Positions 1 through 7,648 of a stretch of 7,648 bases of DNA are shown piece after piece. The notes below the pieces were generated by a model that was given only the letters and a program-made list of their open reading frames with translations, had not been told where the DNA came from and ran no database searches. The position numbers and the translations under genes were made by a program. Numbering within the stretch: position 1 is the first letter of the stretch; each line of letters opens with the position of its first letter. The DNA comes from Bacteroidia bacterium (GTDB lineage: Bacteria > Bacteroidota > Bacteroidia > Bacteroidales > Azobacteroidaceae): NCBI GenBank assembly GCA_025996835.1, contig BNTU01000137.1, positions 1 to 7,648 of the forward strand, in the 5' to 3' direction.

Positions 1-484
1 TGCCCTTACCTGCCGCATCACCGGACATCGGCGACTTCACCAATTCCGACAATTTCATGTACACCAACTGCGCCTGTGCGTTGTGCGGGTCGAAATGGTA
101 GCGCAGGGTGCCGGCAGAATCCGTCACAATCACATCCGCCTCGCCGCGTTTGAGGGCAACAATCGCCGACTTCCAATCATGGCGGATAAACGAAAACTCA
201 CTGTCGCCCAATATGTTATCTGCAACTTTCCAGATAGAAACGGTCGCATCTTTCGGATTGGGCTGCGCATAAATATCGAGCAAGGAGTCCAGTTCCGTGC
301 GATTTTCTTCCACCATCATCACCCGAAATTTTGACTCGGAACTTTGCGTAAAAGCCAGCCCCATGCCGATAGAGAGCAGCACGGGAAAGAGAATGCCCCA
401 AAAAAGCACCTCCGGCTCGCGGATGATTTCCAGCCACTGCGTGATGGTCAGTTGATATAATTGATTGCGTTTTATTGATTTCAT
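1..484 (-). CDS. ABC-2-type transporter permease, N-terminal part (runs off left edge)
   Basis: This is the membrane subunit of an ABC exporter, cut by the window edge after 161 codons. The reading frame starts MKSIKRNQLYQLTITQWLEI; a short cytoplasmic amphipathic stretch is followed by one clear membrane segment at about residues 27-46 (rich in L, F, I, G). After it comes a soluble, mixed-charge region up to the edge, which fits the large extracytoplasmic domain between the first and second membrane helices of ABC2_membrane_3-type permeases. The ATG overlaps the stop of the ATPase gene as ATGA (484-481), a classic sign of translational coupling, so the two proteins almost certainly form one transporter. 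The remaining helices, and possibly a second permease gene, would lie beyond base 1. The exported substrate cannot be deduced. Family assignment is by topology and context rather than by a catalytic motif. Confidence 0.88.
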   Translation of the reverse strand, partial: MKSIKRNQLYQLTITQWLEIIREPEVLFWGILFPVLLSIGMGLAFTQSSESKFRVMMVEENRTELDSLLDIYAQPNPKDATVSIWKVADNILGDSEFSFIRHDWKSAIVALKRGEADVIVTDSAGTLRYHFDPHNAQAQLVYMKLSELVKSPMSGDAAGKG

Positions 485-1212
485 AACTTGTTATTTAACA
501 CTTTCCCCGTCAAATTGATGAATAATTCATCCAGATTGCGGGATTTTTCGTCCAACAAATCTTCTAATTTGCCTTCCTTCAATATCTTACCTTCGTCGAT
601 GATGATGATGTGGTCGCTGCATAGCGATGATGCCTCTTCCATATAGTGCGTTGTCAAAATGAGGGTCGTTTCGCCCTTGTCTTTCAGCGATTTAAGGATG
701 TTCCACAAATCCATTCGCGAGTGCGGGTCAAGTCCGGTCGTTGGTTCGTCCAAAAAGAGAATTTGCGGGTGGTTGAGCAGTGCCACAGCCAATGCGAGCC
801 GTTGTTTTTGTCCGCCTGAGAGCGTGCCGGTCATGGATTTTTGCTTGCTCTGCAACCCTGTTTGTTCGATGACTTCATTCACCCGCTCCTCGCCCAGTTC
901 AAAGAAAGCGGCAAAGAGGCGCAGGGTTTCATAAACGGTCAATTTTTCGGCAAAGCGGGTTTCTTGCAACGACAATCCGATGATGGTGCGGAGTTCGTGC
1001 TCGTGTTTTTGCCATGTTTTGCCCTGAATGAGAATCTCGCCGCTGTCGGGTTTTTTCAGCCCCTCCATCATCTCCACCAGAGTTGTTTTTCCCGCACCGT
1101 TGGGACCGAGCAACGCCACAAACTGCCCCGCCGGTATTGCCAGCGAGATTCCGCGCACTGCTTTCACGTCCTTGAACGACTTCTCAACGTTTTTGACTTC
1201 TATCTGCAACAT
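481..1212 (-). CDS. ABC transporter ATP-binding protein (ABC-2 exporter family)
   Basis: This is the ATPase that powers the exporter whose permease follows it. All nucleotide-binding motifs are present (numbered from the ATG at 1212, 243 residues): Walker A GPNGAGKTT at about 36-44, Q-loop glutamine in SLQET at about 83, signature LSGGQ at about 131-135, Walker B ILFLDEP at about 151-157, D-loop GLD just after it, and the switch histidine in LTTHYMEEA at about 189. Length and sequence style fit the CcmA/NatA/DrrA-like group that pairs with ABC-2 permeases. I prefer the ATG at 1212 (MLQIEVKNV, where the fold normally begins); a GTG at 1224 would add four residues. It starts about 21 bases after the stop of the upstream 178-residue gene and ends in a 4-base overlap with the permease gene, so it is probably part of the ligA-led operon. 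Confidence 0.96.
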   Translation of the reverse strand: MLQIEVKNVEKSFKDVKAVRGISLAIPAGQFVALLGPNGAGKTTLVEMMEGLKKPDSGEILIQGKTWQKHEHELRTIIGLSLQETRFAEKLTVYETLRLFAAFFELGEERVNEVIEQTGLQSKQKSMTGTLSGGQKQRLALAVALLNHPQILFLDEPTTGLDPHSRMDLWNILKSLKDKGETTLILTTHYMEEASSLCSDHIIIIDEGKILKEGKLEDLLDEKSRNLDELFINLTGKVLNNKL

Positions 1213-1233
1213 ATCTTTTAGCACACTATGCCA

Positions 1234-1770
1234 TTATGGGGCAGCCTGAATGACTTGTAAGTAATATCGGAGTTGATTGGCAAGTTCGCGCACTTTCAAA
1301 TCATCCTGCTGTAACTCGGGGATGTCCGCAATTGAAAAATCATATTGCGGTATGTCATTTTTTTTCAGTCCCACTTTCATCTTGGCGTTGGTATGCGCCA
1401 AAAGGTATTCTAACGAAAAATTGTGCTGCGCCGTGAGGTCTATCGCAGCATCATAATTTTCTTTTTTCAACTCGCTGACCATTTCTTTCAGTTTTTTTTG
1501 AAACAAATCGTCCGTCTCTTTGGCTGTGATAATGTTATAGCCCGTCCGCGAGTAGTCCTTGTTGTCTTGTTTGCCCTGATACGCATAGACCGTCACCTTT
1601 TTATTCATTTTTTTCATGCTTTTGATAAAGGCGATGGCTTCCTCCACATTTTGCGTGTCAAACAACACTAACATGGTGTGAACGTCTTTCAAATTAAGAA
1701 ATCGTTTCTCACGCAGAGCACAGTTCTTGTAATACTTACGCAATTGATGTCTCACCCAATATTTGTACAT
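1234..1770 (-). CDS. Uncharacterised protein, probably DUF6913 family
   Basis: This 178-residue protein has no signal peptide or membrane segment and should be cytosolic. It opens with a very basic stretch (MYKYWVRHQLRKYYKN), followed by an alpha/beta-looking body: a hydrophobic strand (MLVLFDTQN) near residue 33, a helix, a second strand (KVTVYAYQG) near 58, a lysine-rich helix, and a strand (YDAAIDLTAQ) near 105 that is followed by LEYLLAHTNAKMKVGL. From memory this resembles the Bacteroidota DUF6913 family, whose members often sit next to ligA and, in many genomes, dapA; that name is a recollection and was not checked by a search. No catalytic motif is visible and no function is proposed. 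The start lies 3 bases after the ligA stop, so it is translated from the ligA message. Instead of dapA, an ABC exporter follows here. Confidence 0.85.
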   Translation of the reverse strand: MYKYWVRHQLRKYYKNCALREKRFLNLKDVHTMLVLFDTQNVEEAIAFIKSMKKMNKKVTVYAYQGKQDNKDYSRTGYNIITAKETDDLFQKKLKEMVSELKKENYDAAIDLTAQHNFSLEYLLAHTNAKMKVGLKKNDIPQYDFSIADIPELQQDDLKVRELANQLRYYLQVIQAAP

Positions 1771-1773
1771 ATT

Positions 1774-3895
<2,122 letters not shown>

Positions 3896-3905
3896 GCATC
3901 ATCTA

Positions 3906-6269
3906 TCAATCACCAAACGTTCCTGCCGGAACAATAAGCCAAGCCTCATCCTTTTGCAAACCAAGAGAAATGCTCTTGCCATCAGTCGCAACATCATGCT
4001 GCAGCAGTTTATTTCCTTCTATCGTGATTTGGTAGATGTCAACTGCCTTGCGTGATTTCCATTCGGATGGAAATTGCCATGTTTTTTGTTCGTAACCCTC
4101 CGTGCTGTAAGCCACAATTGCAGGCTGAGGCATCCACAGGGCGGGGATAAACAGGTCGCCATTCTGCCGAAGCAAGTTGCCGTTTTGCTTGATTGTATAT
4201 TCCCCGGCGGCATCATAGCGGGTGGTCACACCCTTTGCAAAATGCACTTCGCTATACGCCGGTTGGCGGATATATTCTAACCGTTGCAGGCTATTGAGAT
4301 AATACCAGGTCAATGTTTGTGTGCAAAACTCGCGGACGAAACCGGAGAGTTGCTGCGGGTCATTGAGAAAAATCCCCTCACCCAGCATACTCGTCCCAAA
4401 AAGCAATCCCTTTTCGCCGCCGGTTGTGCCGCCGCAATAGTAGGAAGCGGGCCACTTCATATATTCCTCCGGCGAAAGGCGGAACGACCACGCGGCAGGT
4501 TGCAGTCCCTCAAAAGCCGAAAACCGCCGGTGGTGTGTCTCTTCGCAGGTCACATCAATCCCTTTGGCATCCCAATATCTGAAAATCTTGCGCTGCGTTT
4601 CTTCCTCCTCTTGGGCGGTATATCCAAGGTAAGGGCTGATGGGGCTGCCGTCGGGTTTAGTGGGCGACCAGGTATGAAAAGCGTCGATATGCACAGTACC
4701 CGCTTTCGCCACCGGCAACATATCGCAAAGCGAATCAATCCGCTTTTGCGCAAAGCCCGTTTTCCATTCCTGCGTATAACTGATAGGCCAGCCCCAATCG
4801 CTCTGTATCGGCGAGCCATCGACATTACGGGCAATGATGTTGTTTTCCATATAAGTATCCCACAGCGGGCTGTCGTCGTAAGCATCAAGCATATTGAGAT
4901 GCAGGCTCACGGTGGTGTTATATTTACCGGCTTCCTCCATCAGCCATTTCATACTTTCAAGTGCAGTGCCATCTTGCGGACGTTTCAGTTTGGGATTCAC
5001 TTCGCCCCAGGCAGGATATTTGGAGTCGTGACCATTATATTGCCACCCCACCAAATAAACTATCTTGGGAATACCCAAAGAGAGTTTATCAGCACGCCGA
5101 ATGATGTCCAAGGCTTGTTCAAAATCAATATAAACATGCGATTCGCCCTTGTCCCGCGATTTAACAAAATCATATTCTTTTACGCCATCCACACCCGACA
5201 GAAACATCTTCATCATCAACGTTTGATGATAAGCATGTCGCCAAGTGATTTCCGGCTGTGGATAATGATTGGGTGCTTTTATTACAAGGGGTGCTTTTTC
5301 GTGCATCATCAAATCCTCTATTTCCTTTGTCACGTCCTCAACCGGCATCATCCACGTCAGATATTCGTGACTGCCGTTGGGGTCGTCCCGCCACGAATTG
5401 GCACCGTTTTGTTCCATCTTAATCTGCCCCTTCACAGTGTTAAAATACCTGTCAGCACCACGAACGGCAACCAATACGGCTGTTTGGTCCCAACTGCACC
5501 GCCCTTCGGGGTCATCCTGCCGCAGACATATCGTAAACGCCTCTTTAGCGGGCGTATTTTGAATATTGGAAGCAACCAACCGCTTCCCGGTAAGGATATT
5601 TTCGCCAATTTCAAAACCGCTGAAAGTAATCGGGGAAGTCCATTGCTCAAACACAGCAGCCGAAGCAAGCGTATCCACATAAACATTATATTCCCGCCCT
5701 TCGGGAAATTTACCCGCCATCGAAACCAATCTCTTCACCTTACGAGCAATCAATTCCTTCCCATTCAATGGACTGTAATGGTCAGGCGGCGACTGCATCA
5801 AAGCAACCAGATTGGTAAAAAACCCAACCGTAACCACCACCACCGACGAATCAGGCTCACCGGCAAGAATACGACGATAAACAGGCACCGCATCAGGCAC
5901 ATCATCCATCGAGTTGATACGATGCACAAAATGAGCCGCCAACGCCTCCGTCCACTTTTCGGCGTGCCCATCTTCCTGAACAGTCCCCACAACCGGTGCC
6001 CCAATCGGCAGTTCAGGACGACCATAATAATGATTGACAGCATCAATACAAATGCTTGTAAGCGGATACCGATTACTCGCCACAGTAGCCAAAATACGCG
6101 CCTCGCCCCGGTCAGCCAAAGCATGCAAAACAGTCAAAGCCCCCACATCGTCATAATCGGGACCCAAATCCGTGTCGAAAATCACCGAAACAGGCGGTTT
6201 CCCCTCCTGCCGGCACGAAGAAACAGCCAACACCATGGCTGCAAATAACAATACAATTTGTCTTTTCAT
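3906..6269 (-). CDS. Lipoprotein fusing a nucleoside hydrolase domain to a GH101-like glycosidase domain
   Basis: A 787-residue, probably envelope-anchored, two-enzyme protein. Residues 1-19 are a lipoprotein signal with lipobox VSSC and lipidated Cys19. Residues about 27-310 are an inosine-uridine nucleoside hydrolase domain: calcium/catalytic motif DTDLGPDYDD at 32-41, FTNL with Asn153, the substrate loop REYN with Glu193 and Asn195, Asp199, and WD at 260-261 supplying the last calcium ligand; Trp replaces the His of classical members. Residues about 325-787 resemble Bacteroidota proteins assigned to GH101 (endo-alpha-N-acetylgalactosaminidase): GHDSKYPAWGEVNPKL at 413-428, NTTVSLHLN at 451-459, DDSPLW at 465-470, candidate nucleophile Asp529 in HIDAF, candidate acid/base Glu576 or Glu577 in VTCEET. 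The second-domain family and its catalytic residues are recalled, not aligned. GH101 enzymes release core O-glycan disaccharides from Ser/Thr; the substrate here is unknown. It lies 27 bases after the DUF2490-like gene, so co-transcription is likely. Confidence 0.9.
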   Translation of the reverse strand: MKRQIVLLFAAMVLAVSSCRQEGKPPVSVIFDTDLGPDYDDVGALTVLHALADRGEARILATVASNRYPLTSICIDAVNHYYGRPELPIGAPVVGTVQEDGHAEKWTEALAAHFVHRINSMDDVPDAVPVYRRILAGEPDSSVVVVTVGFFTNLVALMQSPPDHYSPLNGKELIARKVKRLVSMAGKFPEGREYNVYVDTLASAAVFEQWTSPITFSGFEIGENILTGKRLVASNIQNTPAKEAFTICLRQDDPEGRCSWDQTAVLVAVRGADRYFNTVKGQIKMEQNGANSWRDDPNGSHEYLTWMMPVEDVTKEIEDLMMHEKAPLVIKAPNHYPQPEITWRHAYHQTLMMKMFLSGVDGVKEYDFVKSRDKGESHVYIDFEQALDIIRRADKLSLGIPKIVYLVGWQYNGHDSKYPAWGEVNPKLKRPQDGTALESMKWLMEEAGKYNTTVSLHLNMLDAYDDSPLWDTYMENNIIARNVDGSPIQSDWGWPISYTQEWKTGFAQKRIDSLCDMLPVAKAGTVHIDAFHTWSPTKPDGSPISPYLGYTAQEEEETQRKIFRYWDAKGIDVTCEETHHRRFSAFEGLQPAAWSFRLSPEEYMKWPASYYCGGTTGGEKGLLFGTSMLGEGIFLNDPQQLSGFVREFCTQTLTWYYLNSLQRLEYIRQPAYSEVHFAKGVTTRYDAAGEYTIKQNGNLLRQNGDLFIPALWMPQPAIVAYSTEGYEQKTWQFPSEWKSRKAVDIYQITIEGNKLLQHDVATDGKSISLGLQKDEAWLIVPAGTFGD

Positions 6270-6296
6270 ATCTTTATATATTAAAATTTATTTTTC

Positions 6297-6980
6297 CTAA
6301 AAAGCAAAATTATAATCTACAGCAAGGATATTTCGCCCAAAAGGACTCGTCCGGTAATCCTCCCGCAGATAATATATATCCAGCGTCTGACGCCCGAAGG
6401 CATACGAACATCCGGCATAGTAGCGGATTTTCGTGAATCGCTCTGCCACGGAGCTTAGCGCATGGTAAGGTTCCACCGCCACAAAGGGCTTCAGGCTGCT
6501 TTCCCCTATCCGATAGCCGACTTTCAGTCTGTTTCTGGCTTCCCAATACGGCTCGTCCCATTGGGTAAACGTATTCATCACCCGCGTGCGAAAACTTGCC
6601 GAAAGCGACCCTGTGCGGTAAGAAAAGATGGCTTCCGGATAATAGCGGTGCTCCGGACTGTATCCGCCGTCCGCCTCCCTGTTCATAAAAAATTCATAGC
6701 CCATACCCACCTTGATATGTGGATTGAAGACATAATCCGCAATGACCGTCCCACACCACAGCGAAGTTTCTCTGAAATTCTCCTTGCTCCTATATTCCAA
6801 CGCATATATTGCTTCCCATTTTCCGGCAAACGGCTTATGAGAAACGCCGGCGGAAGCCCATAAACCGGCATCCTGTTCTTTTCTGTCGCCGGCTTTCATT
6901 GCTAATATACAAAAGCAGAAAAAAAACAGAAGTGCCGCTATCTTGTTGCTGTTCATTATTTTTTCAATTGACTTTTTCAT
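6297..6980 (-). CDS. DUF2490-like outer-membrane beta-barrel protein
   Basis: Counting from the ATG at 6980 the protein has 227 residues; an internal ATG at 6956 (MNSNKIAALL) would give 219. The N-terminus is a signal peptide: basic residues, then a hydrophobic core (IAALLFFFCFCILA), then a likely cleavage near AMKA-GD. The mature part is built of alternating polar/hydrophobic strands rich in Tyr, Trp and Phe (for example WEAIYALEYRSKENF, IKVGMGYEFF, RLKVGYRIG, QTLDIYYLRED) and ends in an aromatic residue (VDYNFAF), as outer-membrane barrels do. The pattern fits the DUF2490 family, whose function is unknown. The frame is open upstream without a stop through a Fic-family remnant up to 7415, so an automatic caller would report one 372-residue hybrid; I interpret the barrel as the real gene because only its signal peptide makes export possible. 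It precedes the fusion glycosidase by 27 bases, so the two may act together at the outer membrane. Confidence 0.78.
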   Translation of the reverse strand: MKKSIEKIMNSNKIAALLFFFCFCILAMKAGDRKEQDAGLWASAGVSHKPFAGKWEAIYALEYRSKENFRETSLWCGTVIADYVFNPHIKVGMGYEFFMNREADGGYSPEHRYYPEAIFSYRTGSLSASFRTRVMNTFTQWDEPYWEARNRLKVGYRIGESSLKPFVAVEPYHALSSVAERFTKIRYYAGCSYAFGRQTLDIYYLREDYRTSPFGRNILAVDYNFAF

Positions 6981-7415
6981 TTTTTTAATCGTATAAATTT
7001 GTTGATTACATATTTTCTGCATAGTATTGAGCATAAACGTTATAAAGACTTCGGAATTGCCGGTTTTCTGTGCCGTTTCCAACGCATCATAATAGCCCTG
7101 TTGATTTTCATAAACAACTGTTTCAATGGGCAACCACGCAAAAAGTTCATAAGCCTGATACGCACTTTTCACTTCCTGAATTTCGTGTGGCAGCCCTAGA
7201 ACCCGTTTGCCCTCAATAATATCCGTAACCTGCCCCAATGTCAACGTATTGTTTTCAATAGCCAATGACGACTGAATGGAGCGCAGGCGATTGATTTTCC
7301 GCAAACGCAAATTGCGGCTGTAAACGCCCGACCCTTTCAGCTCGCCCACCTTTTCGGCAATGCGAGCAACGAGGTCAATGGCTTTCGCGCTTATAGTGAA
7401 AACTGGTGAGGGCAT
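6981..7415 (-). pseudogene. Fic-family protein remnant lacking its catalytic core
   Basis: From the ATG at 7415 the first ~93 residues match the N-terminal region of Bacteroidota Fic AMP-transferases: MPSPVFTISAKAIDLVARI, then a basic helix and the auto-inhibitory helix motif SLAIEN (Ser50, Glu54, Asn55 of the S/T-x-x-x-E-G/N pattern), then TLGQVTDIIEGK and EIQEVKSAYQAYELFA. From about residue 94 the sequence matches the far C-terminal side of the same family (LPIETVVYENQQGYYDAL, then VFITFMLN). The flap and the HPFxxGNGR active-site motif that lie between these parts, about 110 residues in relatives as I remember them, are absent. No stop follows; the frame continues into the barrel gene. 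The product could not transfer AMP, so I call it a pseudogene. A remaining role of the inhibitory helix is possible but unsupported. No promoter with a TAnnTTTG box was found ahead of it. Confidence 0.78.
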
Positions 7416-7454
7416 AATGTTTATCTTGTTACAATTTTTTCCATATAATAATAT

Positions 7455-7554
7455 TAAAAATTTCTTGCCTTGTGCATTGGCAAATCCGCAGAATCATTTG
7501 AGGTAATCTATCGTGCCAACTTTGTTTGTATCCTATATTTTGTTGTTCGGGCAT
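7455..7554 (-). pseudogene. Remnant of the N-terminus of an AlbA_2-type (Schlafen-like) ATP/DNA-binding protein
   Basis: An ATG at 7554 starts MPEQQNIGYKQSWHD, closely matching the start of AlbA_2-domain proteins (typical pattern: QNIEYKxSWHDEYLKWxCGFANAxGG). After HD the match moves to the next frame: DYLK, then a TGA stop where relatives have Trp, then FCGFANAQGKKF. One extra base near 7510 plus a Trp-to-stop change therefore break the gene within its first 25 codons. After about residue 30 the family match stops and the frame stays open into the Fic remnant. The family is recognised from memory of its very conserved N-terminus; the remnant is only about 100 bases, so the call rests on this motif. 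No functional product is expected. Confidence 0.6.
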
Positions 7555-7569
7555 AGAAAATTTATACTT

Positions 7570-7648
7570 TTAATCAATAGTTGCTTTGCCTTGTATAATA
7601 TCCAAATAAGGTCTATATATAAATGGAATCAAATATTTAGAATTTTGT
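7570..7648 (-). CDS. Unrecognised protein, last 25 codons (runs in from right edge)
   Basis: A frame enters from beyond base 7648 and ends at TAA (7572-7570). Its 25 visible codons include YLIPFIYRPYLDIIQGKATID at the C-terminus, which has ordinary protein-like composition. The stop lies 15 bases before the ATG of the AlbA_2-type remnant, a typical operon spacing, and this arrangement is the main reason for believing it. No family is recognised from so short a piece, and a chance open frame is possible. Confidence 0.4.
   Translation of the reverse strand, partial: QNSKYLIPFIYRPYLDIIQGKATID

Noticed and set aside
216..437. A 73-codon minus-strand frame with an ATG at 437
   Set aside because: It is a shifted frame of the permease gene, whose real frame starts at 484 with a membrane segment and an ATGA coupling to the ATPase gene.
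1212..1224. GTG at 1224 as the ATPase start
   Set aside because: It adds only four residues (MLKD) before the point where the ATPase fold begins; the ATG at 1212 is the simpler start, though the GTG cannot be ruled out.
4284..6248. A 654-codon open frame on the plus strand opposite the fusion enzyme gene
   Set aside because: It is strikingly long but has no recognisable domain, is rich in His, Arg, Ile and Pro in the manner of antisense frames, and lies entirely across a gene with clear signal peptide and catalytic motifs. It results from codon choice in the real gene.
7003..7010. TAAATTTG on the plus strand, matching the TAnnTTTG -7 pattern
   Set aside because: It points away from every supported gene and lies in an AT-rich stretch of a remnant, where chance matches are common.

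Overview
All supportable genes in this window lie on the minus strand, so they read from high to low coordinates. The window looks like a Bacteroidota chromosome, most likely order Bacteroidales. Reasons: a TAnnTTTG-type -7 box in front of ligA, AT-rich leaders without Shine-Dalgarno motifs, a ligA neighbour resembling a Bacteroidota-restricted uncharacterised family, a SusD-like style of lipoprotein signal on a carbohydrate-active enzyme, and a DUF2490-type outer-membrane protein. The species cannot be told from the sequence.

Right edge (about 6981-7648) is a decayed accessory region. It holds the last 25 codons of an unrecognised gene, then a frameshifted and stop-interrupted start of an AlbA_2-type (Schlafen-like) ATP/DNA-binding protein, then a Fic-family gene that has lost its catalytic core by an internal in-frame deletion. 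The Fic remnant has also lost its stop codon and runs in frame into the next gene.

Middle (3906-6980) is a two-gene module: a small DUF2490-like outer-membrane beta-barrel protein and, 27 bases downstream, a 787-residue lipoprotein. The lipoprotein joins an intact nucleoside-hydrolase domain to a GH101-like (endo-alpha-N-acetylgalactosaminidase-like) glycosidase domain in one chain. This fusion is the most unusual object in the window. The pair suggests envelope-located breakdown of a substrate with glycosidic and perhaps N-ribosidic bonds; the true substrate cannot be read from the sequence.

Left part (1-3819) is a compact, probably single operon started by a promoter directly in front of ligA: NAD-dependent DNA ligase (ligA), a 178-residue uncharacterised protein (probably DUF6913), an ABC-2-type exporter ATPase, and the N-terminal part of its permease, which runs off the left edge. 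Gaps are 3 bases, about 21 bases and a 4-base ATGA overlap. The ligA promoter places the transcript start only a few bases before the ATG, so the message may be almost leaderless.

No tRNA, rRNA, CRISPR array, intact insertion sequence or convincing intrinsic terminator was seen.
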